From the NCBI GenBank assembly GCA_964404165.1, contig CAYOIZ010000038.1, positions 1-64,000 of the forward strand: 64,000 nucleotides of DNA, given 5' to 3'. The first letter of the stretch is position 1. Each line of letters opens with the position of its first letter. Below, piece after piece: positions 27,701-38,474 of this stretch. The position numbers were made by a program, and so were the translations under genes. Below the pieces are notes generated by a model, which was not told where the DNA came from, ran no database searches, and saw only the letters and a list, made by a program, of their open reading frames with translations. The stretch is from DASYLJ01 sp964404165. GTDB lineage: Bacteria; Desulfobacterota; Binatia; DP-6.

Positions 27701-28620
27701 GCACCGCCCCGGGAGCGTTGCGCGACGGCGACGCCGTCATCTTCTTCGACCGCAAGGACCGGACCTACCTCCGCGTGCTGCGGGCGGGTGGACGGATCTC
27801 CGTTCGCGGCATGCCGCTCGCGTGTGACGAGCTGATCGGGCGCGCCGAGGGCAGCGCCGTCGAGACGGCGGGCGGGGAGATGCTGCTGATGCTGCGCCCC
27901 ACGTACGCGCAGCTCATCCCCGACCTCCCCCGTCAGGCACAGCCGATCTACCCGAAGGACGTCGGCATCATCCTGCTCTGGGGTGACATCGCCCCGGGAA
28001 ACTCCGTCGTCGAGATCGGCGTCGGGCCGGCGGCGCTCACCATGGGACTCCTGCGTGGCGTCGGCCCCACCGGGCACCTCACCTCGTACGAGCTCCGCCA
28101 GGACTTCGCCGACCTGGCCCGGCAGACCGTCGAGCGCTACCATGGCCCGGCGCCGAACTGGACGATGCACGTGGCCGACGCCATCACCGGCGGCATCGCC
28201 GAGCGCGACGTCGACCGCATCGTCATCGATCTCGCCGAGCCGTGGCTCGTCCTCGACACCGTGGCGGCCGCACTCCGGCCGGGGGGCGTCGTCACCGGCT
28301 TCATCCCGACGGCGCTGCAGGTGAAGCAGCTCGTCGACGCATTGCGGGCGCATGGTGGCTTCGGCTGCGTCGAGGCCCTCGAGACCATGCTGCGCCCCTG
28401 GCACATCGGACCGCGCAGCCTGCGTCCGGACCATCGCATGGTCGCCCACACCGGCTTCCTCGTGTTCGCCCGACGACTCGCCGACGGGTCGACCATCCAT
28501 TCCGAATTGACTCCCCGGGGGTCGGGTGTTAGCGGTTATGCAGCGAGCCGCACACGCGCCTCAGGGTCGACGCACGATGACGAAGGCGGAGATCCGCCAG
28601 CGAGTCTGGAAGACGATTGA
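27697..28620 (+). CDS. trmI: tRNA (adenine-58-N1)-methyltransferase TrmI
   Basis: The 307-residue product has the TrmI N-terminal small domain (DAVIFFDRKDRTYLRVLRAG) and a Rossmann methyltransferase core with VVEIGVGPAALTMGLLRGVGPTG, SYELRQDFADLA, DRIVIDLAEPW and ALRPGGVVTGFIPT. TrmI makes m1A58 in the tRNA T-loop with SAM. GTG 27697 forms a GTGA overlap with the TtuA-like stop. The C-terminal 40 residues after RRLADGSTIHSE look non-conserved and run 44 bases into the next gene, over a promoter-like sequence. The real protein may be extended relative to relatives of about 260-280 residues. Confidence 0.9.
   Translation: MSTAPGALRDGDAVIFFDRKDRTYLRVLRAGGRISVRGMPLACDELIGRAEGSAVETAGGEMLLMLRPTYAQLIPDLPRQAQPIYPKDVGIILLWGDIAPGNSVVEIGVGPAALTMGLLRGVGPTGHLTSYELRQDFADLARQTVERYHGPAPNWTMHVADAITGGIAERDVDRIVIDLAEPWLVLDTVAAALRPGGVVTGFIPTALQVKQLVDALRAHGGFGCVEALETMLRPWHIGPRSLRPDHRMVAHTGFLVFARRLADGSTIHSELTPRGSGVSGYAASRTRASGSTHDDEGGDPPASLEDD
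28507..28535 (+). promoter_or_regulatory. Candidate promoter inside the trmI 3' end
   Basis: TTGACT, a 17-base spacer and TAGCGG form a sigma-70-like pair. The predicted start is about 35 bases upstream of the 5-FCL-like ATG at 28577. This would give that gene its own transcript and explains why the trmI tail extends over non-conserved sequence. The -10 element is weak. Confidence 0.38.
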
Positions 28621-29317
28621 GCGGGAGGGTGTAGGCCGCTTCCCCGGGGCGCCCGGTCGTATTCCGAACTTCGAGGGTGCGCAGCAGGCTGCGCAGCTGC
28701 TGCGCGAGATGGCCGTGTGGCGTCGCGCGTTGGTGGTGAAGGTCAACCCTGATGCGCCGCAGCTGGCCGTCCGACGCCTCGCCCTCCAGGAGGGCAAGAT
28801 CGTCTACATGGCGGTGCCCCAGCTGCGGACCGAGAAGTGCTTCATCGAGATCGACCCGCAGCGCTTCGGCAAGCGCGCCACCCTCGCGGCCAGCATCGCC
28901 GGCGCCTGCAAGTACGGCCGCGCGGTCTCGCCCCGCGAGATGCGTCCGGTCGACCTGATCGTATGCGGATCGGTCGGCGTCGGCCGCGACGGCGCACGCG
29001 TCGGCAAGGGCGGCGGCTACTGCGACCTCGAGTACGGGCTGCTGCGCGAGGAGGGGAAGGTGCGCGAGTCGACCCCCATCCTCACGACCGTCCATCCGCT
29101 TCAGATCCTCACCGAGCGCATCGCCATGCTGCCGCACGACCTGCCGGTCGACTTCCTGGTGACGCCGAACGAGGTCATCGCCACCCGCCCGGCACACCCG
29201 CGTCCGCGGGGCATCTACTGGGATCTGCTGCGCGCGCTGCGGATCAACGCGATCCCGTTGCTGCGCAAGCGCATGAAACGCGGCGCCACCGGCGCCCCGT
29301 CGCCCCGTCGCCTCTGA
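28577..29317 (+). CDS. 5-formyltetrahydrofolate cyclo-ligase-like (MTHFSD-type) protein
   Basis: The 246-residue product starts TKAEIRQRVWKTIEREGVGRFP. It contains ALVVKVNPD, DLIVCGSVGVGRDGARVGKGGGYCDLEYGLL and PVDFLVTPNEVI. The G-x-GGGYxDxE segment matches the substrate and Mg-binding motif of the 5-FCL fold. The overall form is closer to the MTHFSD/archaeal-like subgroup than to the short YgfA enzymes, so methenyl-THF synthetase activity is likely but not certain. The ATG at 28577 was chosen over an upstream 28526 start because similarity begins there. It overlaps trmI by 44 bases. Confidence 0.78.
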   Translation: MTKAEIRQRVWKTIEREGVGRFPGAPGRIPNFEGAQQAAQLLREMAVWRRALVVKVNPDAPQLAVRRLALQEGKIVYMAVPQLRTEKCFIEIDPQRFGKRATLAASIAGACKYGRAVSPREMRPVDLIVCGSVGVGRDGARVGKGGGYCDLEYGLLREEGKVRESTPILTTVHPLQILTERIAMLPHDLPVDFLVTPNEVIATRPAHPRPRGIYWDLLRALRINAIPLLRKRMKRGATGAPSPRRL

Positions 29318-29323
29318 GCGACG

Positions 29324-30070
29324 TCAGCCGTCGAGCAGCGCCGCCAGCTCGGGCAGCGTGCGCACCACCCAGCGTGGGGCGACGGCGCCGTCCGGCACGC
29401 CGCGTCCGGCCCGATCGATCCACACCGCGTCGACGCCGGCCGCATGCGCCGCGGCCATGTCCTCGTCGAACGTGTCGCCGACGAACAGCACCTCGTCGGC
29501 CGCGAGCCCGATCCCGCGAAGCCCCTCGCGCACCAACGCCGGGTGCGGCTTTCGCATCCCCACCGCCTCCGAGATCACGACCGTGTCGACGCAGCCGAGG
29601 ATGCCGTGCCGGGCGAGGATGCCGTACGCGGTGGCGGTGTCGTCGAAGTTGCTGACGACGCCGGTCCGATGCGCCGCACGGACGCCCGCGAGCAACGCCT
29701 CGTGCTCGGGCGGAAAGACGGTGGCGTCGGCGATCGCGCGCATGTGCACACGCGACAGCATCGCGGCCGCTTCGCCACAGGCGACGTCGTCACACCCGAG
29801 CTCACGCAGCACGCGACGGAAGCGCTCGCGCGACGGATGCTCGACGTGATCGTCGCCCCGCGCGCGCGTCATCGCCGCGCTCACTGCCCGCAGCGTGCGA
29901 TGCAGCTGCTCGGGTGACACGCCCGGGAGCACGTCGTCGAGCAGCGGCGCCAGCAGCGGCACCGTCGACCGCACGGCGGCACCGTCGAGGGCCAGCGTCG
30001 GCAGGCGGGCGTCGTCGAAGTGCACGAGCGTGCCGAAGAGATCGAAGAGGACGCCGCGATAGCGCGCCAC
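29324..30070 (-). CDS. HAD-superfamily phosphatase
   Basis: The 248-residue HAD hydrolase has motif I VLFDLFGTLV (nucleophile Asp), motif II GVVSNFDDT, motif III Lys in GMRKPHP and motif IV VGDTFDEDMAAAHAAG. A helical cap separates motifs I and II (subclass C1). GTG 30070 lies 8 bases after the DUF2203 stop and just before motif I, and longer readings add low-complexity residues. Substrate is unknown. Candidates are small phosphorylated metabolites, as for the YjjG/GPH-like group. Confidence 0.82.
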   Translation of the reverse strand: MARYRGVLFDLFGTLVHFDDARLPTLALDGAAVRSTVPLLAPLLDDVLPGVSPEQLHRTLRAVSAAMTRARGDDHVEHPSRERFRRVLRELGCDDVACGEAAAMLSRVHMRAIADATVFPPEHEALLAGVRAAHRTGVVSNFDDTATAYGILARHGILGCVDTVVISEAVGMRKPHPALVREGLRGIGLAADEVLFVGDTFDEDMAAAHAAGVDAVWIDRAGRGVPDGAVAPRWVVRTLPELAALLDG

Positions 30071-30078
30071 GGCGCGTG

Positions 30079-30501
30079 CTACTGCAGCCAGCGCTGCGGG
30101 GCCGTGCCCGGCAGCGGCTGGCGGCCGGCGAAGCCCTCGTCCTCGCGGTGCCAGAAGGCGACCTCGGGCTCGCCGAACTGCCAGCACAGGCATACGACCT
30201 CGCCGCCGATCTCCCCCGGAAAGTCGACGAGACCGAGCCGCACGTCCTTCAGCTGCGCGCCCGTGTCCTCGATCTCCTCCACCACGACGTCGAGCTCCTC
30301 GACCAGCGCGCGCGCCATGCTGCGTTCGCGCAGCAGGTCTTCGGTGTCGATGTCGTCGGCGTCGACCGCCCGCTCGCGCGCCAGTGAGCGTCGCTCGTCC
30401 TCGAGCGCGAGCGCACCGCGCTGGAGACGCTCGACCAGCAGCTGCAACCGCGGCACGCGCGCGTTGACCTCGGCGATCGTGAAGAGCTTCGGCGGTTTCA
30501 C
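30079..30501 (-). CDS. DUF2203 family protein
   Basis: The 140-residue product begins KLFTIAEVNARVPRLQLLVERL, has a long helical middle rich in Glu and Arg, and ends with the family hallmark LVDFPGEIGGEVVCLCWQFGEPEVAFWHREDEGFAGRQPL (here in parts). DUF2203 proteins are widespread small cytoplasmic proteins of unknown function. It is followed 8 bases later by the HAD gene, suggesting cotranscription. It is divergent from lon. Confidence 0.85.
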   Translation of the reverse strand: MKPPKLFTIAEVNARVPRLQLLVERLQRGALALEDERRSLARERAVDADDIDTEDLLRERSMARALVEELDVVVEEIEDTGAQLKDVRLGLVDFPGEIGGEVVCLCWQFGEPEVAFWHREDEGFAGRQPLPGTAPQRWLQ

Positions 30502-30559
30502 GCGGGCGGACAGTACCGCCTCGCCCCCTGCGAGTCGAGCCGCGCGCCGGTGCGACTCG

Positions 30560-30588
30560 CCTTGTCGCTCGCCAGGGGCTGGGCTAAG
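30560..30588 (+). promoter_or_regulatory. Weak candidate promoter of lon
   Basis: TTGTCG, 17 bases and TAAGTT lie 14 bases before the lon ATG, leaving a very short leader. No Shine-Dalgarno sequence is visible, so the transcript could be almost leaderless. No CIRCE or other heat-shock element is apparent in the 100-base gap. Confidence 0.28.
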
Positions 30589-30602
30589 TTGCCCTTCGCT
30601 CC

Positions 30603-33035
<2,433 letters not shown>

Positions 33036-33040
33036 CTTCG

Positions 33041-34030
33041 ATGCCCGAGCTTCGCAAGGACCCGGTCGTCGGCCGCTGGGTGATCATCGGCAGCGAGCGC
33101 GTACGACGCCCCGTCGACTTCCAGGTGCCGCGGCCGGCACGCCGCGGCGGTCCCTGCCTCTTCTGCGCCGGCCACGAGCCGGAGACGCCACCGGAGCTGC
33201 TCGCCTACCGCAGCGCCACCGGCGACGGATCGTGGCGCGTCCGGGTCGTCCCGAACAAGTTCCCTGCGCTACGTGTCGAGGGGCACCTCGAGCGCCGTGG
33301 GCACGGACTGTACGACCTCATGAACGGCATCGGTGCGCACGAGGTGGTGATCGAGTCGCCGCGGCACGACGACAGCCTGGCACGGCTCAGCGTCGGTGCC
33401 GTCGAGGACGTGCTGCGCGCCTACCGCGAGCGCATTCTCGATCTCAAGCGCGATCAGCGTTTCCGCGCGATCGTCGTGTTCAAGTCCCACAACGTCGATG
33501 CCGGCGCGCATCTCGAGCATCCGCACTCCCAGCTCCTCGCGACACCCATTCCGCCACAGCGTCTGAACGACGAGCTGCATCACGCCCGCTCGTATCACGA
33601 CTACCGGGAGCGCTGTCTGTTCTGCGACATCCTGCATCAGGAGGTCGGGGAGACGTCGCGGCTGGTGGCCCAGTCCGATCATGTGCTCGCCTTCTCGCCG
33701 TTCGCGTCCCGCTTCCCTTTCGAGACCTGGGTCCTGCCGCGCCGGCACGCGCCCGCGTTCGAGCAGACCGGCGCCGCGGAGTTGCGCGATCTCGCCACGG
33801 TGCTGCGCAGCGTACTGCGCCGGCTCGATCGCGCCCTCGGAGATCCGCCGTACAATCTGGCACTGCACAGCGCCCCCTTCTCGGACAGCGAGAGCCCCTA
33901 CTTCCACTGGCACATCGAGATCACGCCCAAGGTGACCCCCGTTGCCGGCTTCGAGTGGGGCAGCGGCTTCCACGTGAACCCGATGCCCCCCGAGGACGCA
34001 GCCCGCTTCCTGCGCGACACGGCCGACTGA
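33041..34030 (+). CDS. galT: Galactose-1-phosphate uridylyltransferase family (GalT)
   Basis: The 329-residue product has the two HIT-like domains of GalT. CLFCAGHEPETPPE holds a zinc Cys pair, FKSHNVDAGAHLEHPHSQLLATP contains the nucleotidyl-accepting HPH, and FHWHIEITPK is in the second half. It starts RKDPVVGRWVII, the family N-terminus. GalT exchanges UMP between UDP-glucose and galactose-1-phosphate. Adjacent glgA suggests a nucleotide-sugar or glycogen role. Related ADP-sugar phosphorylases share these motifs, so substrate is not fixed. Confidence 0.88.
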   Translation: MPELRKDPVVGRWVIIGSERVRRPVDFQVPRPARRGGPCLFCAGHEPETPPELLAYRSATGDGSWRVRVVPNKFPALRVEGHLERRGHGLYDLMNGIGAHEVVIESPRHDDSLARLSVGAVEDVLRAYRERILDLKRDQRFRAIVVFKSHNVDAGAHLEHPHSQLLATPIPPQRLNDELHHARSYHDYRERCLFCDILHQEVGETSRLVAQSDHVLAFSPFASRFPFETWVLPRRHAPAFEQTGAAELRDLATVLRSVLRRLDRALGDPPYNLALHSAPFSDSESPYFHWHIEITPKVTPVAGFEWGSGFHVNPMPPEDAARFLRDTAD

Positions 34031-35472
34031 TGCGGGTCGCCATGCTGACCGCAGAGGCCTTCCCATACGCCAAGACGGGTGGCCTCGCCGACGTCCTCGC
34101 CGCGTTGCCGCAGGCCCTCGCCGCCCGTGGCGTCGAGGTCACGGTGGTGCTGCCGGCCTATCGTGGCGCACTCGCCGCCGCCGGTCCGGTCGAGCGCCTC
34201 GCCCGCGTCCGGGCGCCGATCGCGAGCCGCATGGAGCCGGCCGACATCCTGCGTGTCTCGGGCGCGCCGTTCCCCACCATTTTGGTGCACGCACCACGCT
34301 ACTTCGATCGACCACACCTCTATGGGCCGCCCGGTGCCGACTATCCCGACAACGCCGAGCGCTTCGTCTTCTTCTGCCGCGCGGCGCTGGAGTGGCTGCG
34401 CACCCTCGGCACGCCGCCGGACGTGCTGCATGCGCACGACTGGCAGGCGGCCCTGGCACCGGCGTTCCTGCGTGGCACCGCCATCCTCTATCCCGAGCTG
34501 TCGCGCGTCCGCACGGTGCAGACGATCCACAACCTGGCCTACCAGGGCCGCTTCTGGGCCGCCGACTGGCACCTCCTGAACCTCGACCCGCGCTACTTCG
34601 TCCCCGAGTTCCTCGAGTTCTACGGCTTCATCGACTTCCTGAAGGGCGGGCTCGTGTTCGCCGATGCACTCACCACCGTGAGCCCGCGCTACGCCGAGGA
34701 GATCCAGACCCCGGACTTCGGCGAAGGTCTCGACGGCGTGCTTCGCGCCCGCGCCGGCCGTCTGCGCGGCATCCTGAACGGCATCGACTACCGGAGCTGG
34801 AATCCGGCCACCGACACGGCACTCCCCGCGCGGTACGATGCCGACCATCTCGACGGCAAGGCCGTGTGCAAGGCGGCGCTCCAGACCGAGATGGGCATCC
34901 AGCGCGACGCGACGGCGCCGCTGCTGGCGATGATCACGCGTCTCGCCGGCCAGAAGGGCGTCGACGTCGCGCTCGCAGCCCTGCCCGCCCTGCTCGACGA
35001 CTCGACCGCACAGCTCGTCGTGCTCGGCAGCGGCGAGCCGTCGCTCGAAGCGGCGCTGCGCGCGCTCGCGGCGCGCTTTCCGGGACGGGTCGGCCTGCGG
35101 CTCGGGTACGACGAGCCGCTCGCGCACCGCATCGAGGCGGGAGCCGACGTCTTCGTCATGCCGTCGCGCTATGAGCCGTGCGGGCTGAACCAGCTCTACA
35201 GTCTCCGCTACGGCACGGTGCCCGTCGTGCACGACACCGGCGGCCTGCACGACACGGTGCAACCCGTCGATGCGACGTCCGGCACCGGTTTCCGGTTCGC
35301 GCCCCTCACCGCCGATGCCCTGCTCGCGGCGCTGCGCGAGGCGCTCGCGCTGCATGCCGACCCCGTGCGGTGGCGCGGCCTGATGACGACGGGCATGCAG
35401 CAGGACTTCTCCTGGGAGCGGTCCGCCGGCGAGTACGCGGCGCTCTACGCCGCGCTGCCCGGCATGCGCTGA
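34030..35472 (+). CDS. glgA: Glycogen/starch synthase GlgA
   Basis: The 480-residue GT5 enzyme begins VAMLTAEAFPYAKTGGLADV, with the K-T-G-G-L donor-binding motif. It contains HAHDWQAAL, TIHNLAYQG, FLKGGLVFADALTTVSPRYAEEI and NGIDYRSWNP. In the C-terminal domain it has ITRLAGQKGVD and PSRYEPCGLNQLYSLRYGT. It elongates alpha-1,4-glucan from ADP- or UDP-glucose. Its ATG shares a base with the galT stop (TGATG). The 3' end overlaps the convergent gph gene by 28 bases. Confidence 0.96.
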   Translation: MRVAMLTAEAFPYAKTGGLADVLAALPQALAARGVEVTVVLPAYRGALAAAGPVERLARVRAPIASRMEPADILRVSGAPFPTILVHAPRYFDRPHLYGPPGADYPDNAERFVFFCRAALEWLRTLGTPPDVLHAHDWQAALAPAFLRGTAILYPELSRVRTVQTIHNLAYQGRFWAADWHLLNLDPRYFVPEFLEFYGFIDFLKGGLVFADALTTVSPRYAEEIQTPDFGEGLDGVLRARAGRLRGILNGIDYRSWNPATDTALPARYDADHLDGKAVCKAALQTEMGIQRDATAPLLAMITRLAGQKGVDVALAALPALLDDSTAQLVVLGSGEPSLEAALRALAARFPGRVGLRLGYDEPLAHRIEAGADVFVMPSRYEPCGLNQLYSLRYGTVPVVHDTGGLHDTVQPVDATSGTGFRFAPLTADALLAALREALALHADPVRWRGLMTTGMQQDFSWERSAGEYAALYAALPGMR

Positions 35473-36125
35473 ACGATCGGGACCAGCTCGGCTGGCGTTG
35501 CGATCAGGCGTTCGCACCCTGCCGCGCGAAGCCCATCGGGTGCGAGCCCCCAGGCGACGCCGCAGAAGGTGACGCCCGCCGCCTCGGCGGTCCGCAGGTC
35601 GATCACCGAGTCGCCGACGAGGAGCGTGCGCTCGGGCGCGGTCCCGGTGCGCGCGCAGAGCAGCCCCATACCGGCCGGGTCGGGCTTCCGCGTCGGCAGG
35701 GAGTCGCCGCCGATGACGTCGGCGAAGCGGGTCGCCAGGCCGAGGCCACAGAGGATGTCCCGGCTCATCGCCTCGGGCTTGTTGCTGAGGACGGTGAGCA
35801 CGACCGGCCGTTCCGCGATGCGATCGAGCATGTCGACGATGCCGGGATACGGCACCGTCGCGTCGAGCAGATGCTCGCCGTACCACGCCATGAAGCGGGC
35901 GAGCCCGGCATCGACGTCGGCCGGTGCCGCGGGTGCCAGCGCACGCTCCACCAGTCGGCGGGCGCCCTCGCCGACGAAGCCGGTGAGGGTTTCGGCCGGC
36001 AGCGGTACGCGGCCCATGGACGCCAGCACGTGGTTCACGGCGGCGACCAGGTCGGCCCGGGAGTCGACGAGGGTCCCGTCGAGGTCGAAGGCCACGTGCG
36101 CCACCGCGGCGCCCCCGGCCGGCAT
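35445..36125 (-). CDS. gph: Phosphoglycolate phosphatase-type HAD hydrolase
   Basis: The 226-residue product has motif I VAFDLDGTLVDSRADL, motif II VLSNKPEAM, motif III TRKPDPAGM and motif IV LLVGDSVIDLRTAEAAG. It has the helical cap and the VNHVLASMG / GFVGEGARRLVERAL segments characteristic of Gph. It removes phosphate from 2-phosphoglycolate. It converges on and overlaps glgA, and lies 14 bases downstream of the IscA-type gene on the same strand. Other small phosphatase substrates remain possible. Confidence 0.88.
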   Translation of the reverse strand: MPAGGAAVAHVAFDLDGTLVDSRADLVAAVNHVLASMGRVPLPAETLTGFVGEGARRLVERALAPAAPADVDAGLARFMAWYGEHLLDATVPYPGIVDMLDRIAERPVVLTVLSNKPEAMSRDILCGLGLATRFADVIGGDSLPTRKPDPAGMGLLCARTGTAPERTLLVGDSVIDLRTAEAAGVTFCGVAWGLAPDGLRAAGCERLIATPAELVPIVQRMPGSAA

Positions 36126-36139
36126 GATCCGCGACGCGC

Positions 36140-36487
36140 TCAGGCCGAGAACGAAGACCCGCAGCCGCAGGTGTTGGTGGCGTTCGGGTTCTGGAACTTG
36201 AAGCCACCACCGTGGAGGCTGGTCACGTAGTCGATCCGGATGCCCTTCAGGTACTGCGCGCTGGTGGGATCGACCCGGACGGTCACGTCGTCGTACTGGA
36301 CGACGAGGTCGCCGTCCTGGCCCTTGTCGTCGAAATCGAGCTGGTAGCTGAACCCGGAGCAGCCCCCTCCGACCACGGCCACGCGCAGCGCGTGCTGCGC
36401 GGTGAGCCCTTCCTTGACGCGAGTCTTACGGACGGCGTCGATGGCCTGCGGCGTGAGCTCGACGGGGGGCAGCGTCTCGGCATCCAT
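36140..36487 (-). CDS. A-type iron-sulfur carrier (IscA/ErpA family)
   Basis: The 115-residue product has the three conserved Cys: Cys43 in GGGCSGFSY, and Cys107 and Cys109 in NTCGCGSSFS. The LTPQAIDAVRK start and FKFQNPNAT near the end are family features. A-type carriers deliver iron-sulfur clusters to target proteins. ATG 36487 gives the usual length. An ATG at 36523 adds 12 unmatched residues. ErpA, IscA and SufA cannot be separated by sequence alone here, and no isc or suf gene is adjacent. Confidence 0.93.
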   Translation of the reverse strand: MDAETLPPVELTPQAIDAVRKTRVKEGLTAQHALRVAVVGGGCSGFSYQLDFDDKGQDGDLVVQYDDVTVRVDPTSAQYLKGIRIDYVTSLHGGGFKFQNPNATNTCGCGSSFSA

Positions 36488-36533
36488 GCCGGTGATGATG
36501 GAGTCCGGGTCCCTCGAAGTCAACGCGACGCTT

Positions 36534-36546
36534 GCGGATCATCCGC
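36534..36546. promoter_or_regulatory. 13-bp perfect dyad upstream of the sigma-54 promoter
   Basis: GCGGAT-C-ATCCGC is a perfect inverted repeat centred at 36540. That is about 125 bases upstream of the start predicted from the -24/-12 element at 36638. Distance and symmetry fit an enhancer site for an NtrC-family activator. The binding protein is not known, and chance is possible. Confidence 0.35.
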
Positions 36547-36637
36547 CCATCGGGTCAGATGAACGTGCCGATCTTCCGTTTCGTGCATGATCGCCATGAA
36601 ATGCGGGCGGCAATGCGATGTAGGACGCTGCATCGGG

Positions 36638-36653
36638 TGGCACATGCGTTGCT
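36638..36653 (+). promoter_or_regulatory. Consensus sigma-54 (-24/-12) promoter
   Basis: TGGCAC, five bases, then TTGCT matches the sigma-54 consensus TGGCAC-N5-TTGCW at every position, with GG and GC ten bases apart. Transcription would begin near 36664 and read into the histidine kinase gene at 36687. The element is in a 199-base intergenic gap, where such a match by chance is unlikely. Confidence 0.6.
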
Positions 36654-36686
36654 GCCCGTGCACACCGCAGTAGATCGAATCAGGTG

Positions 36687-38474
36687 ATGCACATCCCCTC
36701 ACTCCTCCGGCACCGGGGCGGACGGCGAGCCACGCCGCTCGAAGCCTTCTCCCGCACCGAGAAGATCATCGCCTTCTGCCGCGTGCTGCTCGCGCTCGGC
36801 ACGCTCGCCGTGGTCGTCGTCGACCCGAAGCAGCCGTCCTTCGCCCCGCAGCTGGCCTACATGGTCCTCGGGTCCTACCTGCTCTTCAGCCTCGTCCTCT
36901 TCTTCCTGATCCGGGGCGAGTACGTGCGACAGGACCGCATCGGCTACTTCTCCGCCGCCGCCGACATCCTCTGGGTCACGGTCATCACCCTCTTCACCGA
37001 GCGCGGCCCGAGCCCGTTCTTCCTGCTCCACGTCTTCGTCATCTCGAGCGTCAGCGTGCGGTGGGGAATGGTCGCCGCGGTGCCCGTCACGATCCTGCTC
37101 GCCACCCTCTATCCGGTATCGATCTTCCTGGCCGGTCGATGGTTCGCCGGCGACGAGTTCGTCTTCCATCGCGCCCACATGGTGCGACCGCTCTACGTCC
37201 TCGCGGTCGGCTACCTGATCGGCTACCTCGGCGAGCACGAGCGACGATCCAAACGGAAGCTCAGCTTCATGCTCGACCTCACCGCGCCCACGCCCCGGCA
37301 CCACCAGGGCGGCCTGGCGCTGACCCGGCTGATCCGCCGGACGGTCGCCGTCTTCGAAGCCCAGCACGGCGTCCTGGTCCTGCGCGACCCCGAGAGCGGC
37401 CGCTACTTCACCTGGGCCGTGCGCGGAGGTCGGGGCGCGGTGCGCGTCAAGCTCCGCATCACCGAGGACGACCCATTCCCGCTGCCCTTCTGCAGCGAAA
37501 CCGAGGGATTCCTCGCCAACGACCTGCGGCCGGGACGGAGCACCGCGCTGTGCTACGACGTCCAGGACGGCACCATGGAGCGACGCGCGATGCCGCCCGA
37601 CCTGGCCCTGCCGGCGGGCCGTCCCCAGGCGCTGCTGCTCGCGCCGGTCATGATCCAGCGCGAGCTGCGCGGGCGCGCCTTCGTGGTGCGCGAGACCCGC
37701 CGCAAGTTCACCCGCGACGACCTCGAGTTCCTCCTCGTCCTCGTCGGGCAGGCGGCGGCCGCGTTCGAGGCGCTGCGCCTGCAGGCCAAGGCCGAGGAGG
37801 TGGCGGTGCTCGAGGAGCGCGCGCGCATCGCGCGCGACCTGCACGACGGCTTCATCCAGGCCCTCGCGGGCATCGACCTCCGCGTCGAGGCCACCAAGCA
37901 TCTGTTGAAGCGCGATCCCAGCCGCGTCCCGAAGGCGCTCGAGGACCTGCACCAGGCCGTCGACGCCGGTTACCGCGAGGTGCGGCATTATCTGACGGTG
38001 CTCCGCAGCGCGAGCCGCCAGGCCGACGATCTGGGCTCGACGCTCGACCGCCTCGCGGCGGAGTTCTCGATCCGCGAGCGCCTCCGCGTCCACATGGCCC
38101 GCCCGCAGCACGACCCGGGGCTCCCGGCGTCGACGGCCTACGAGCTGACGCAGATCGTGCGCGAGGCGCTGCACAACGCCGTCCGCCACGGACGCGCGAC
38201 CCAGGCGGTCGTCAAGTTGGCGGCGCGTCCGTCGCACGTCTATCTCGTCATCCGCGACAATGGGCAGGGGTTCCCGAACGGCAACGGCGCCATCGACGCC
38301 GACGGGTTCTTGAAGCCGGCCAGCGCACCATGGTCTATCCGGGAGCGCACGGCGGCCCTCGGCGGCTCGCTGCGCGTCTGGAGCCAGCCGGGTCGAGGGT
38401 CGGAAGTCTCGTTGTTCATCCCGGTGGCCGCCGCCAGCGGCCGCCAGTCCACCGCGCAGGGGGTGTCCGCATGA
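36687..38474 (+). CDS. Membrane sensor histidine kinase, NarX/DegS-type (HisKA_3)
   Basis: The 595-residue kinase has about six membrane segments in residues 25-185 and a GAF-like domain at about 200-375 (LTRLIRRTVAVFEAQHGVLVLRD ... LEFLLVLVGQAAAAFEAL). A HisKA_3 dimerisation domain with phospho-acceptor His in ARIARDLHDGFIQAL (near residue 390) follows, then an HATPase with EALHNAVRHG, DNGQGF and RERTAALGG. ATG 36687 is used, and GTG 36684 is an alternative. It overlaps its regulator gene by 4 bases. A consensus sigma-54 promoter precedes it. The signal is unknown, and no periplasmic sensor domain is evident. Confidence 0.93.
   Translation: MHIPSLLRHRGGRRATPLEAFSRTEKIIAFCRVLLALGTLAVVVVDPKQPSFAPQLAYMVLGSYLLFSLVLFFLIRGEYVRQDRIGYFSAAADILWVTVITLFTERGPSPFFLLHVFVISSVSVRWGMVAAVPVTILLATLYPVSIFLAGRWFAGDEFVFHRAHMVRPLYVLAVGYLIGYLGEHERRSKRKLSFMLDLTAPTPRHHQGGLALTRLIRRTVAVFEAQHGVLVLRDPESGRYFTWAVRGGRGAVRVKLRITEDDPFPLPFCSETEGFLANDLRPGRSTALCYDVQDGTMERRAMPPDLALPAGRPQALLLAPVMIQRELRGRAFVVRETRRKFTRDDLEFLLVLVGQAAAAFEALRLQAKAEEVAVLEERARIARDLHDGFIQALAGIDLRVEATKHLLKRDPSRVPKALEDLHQAVDAGYREVRHYLTVLRSASRQADDLGSTLDRLAAEFSIRERLRVHMARPQHDPGLPASTAYELTQIVREALHNAVRHGRATQAVVKLAARPSHVYLVIRDNGQGFPNGNGAIDADGFLKPASAPWSIRERTAALGGSLRVWSQPGRGSEVSLFIPVAAASGRQSTAQGVSA

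Noticed and set aside
36488..36686. tRNA or small RNA in the longest gene-free gap
   Set aside because: No cloverleaf or T-loop sequence is visible. The gap is better explained by the sigma-54 promoter and dyad.
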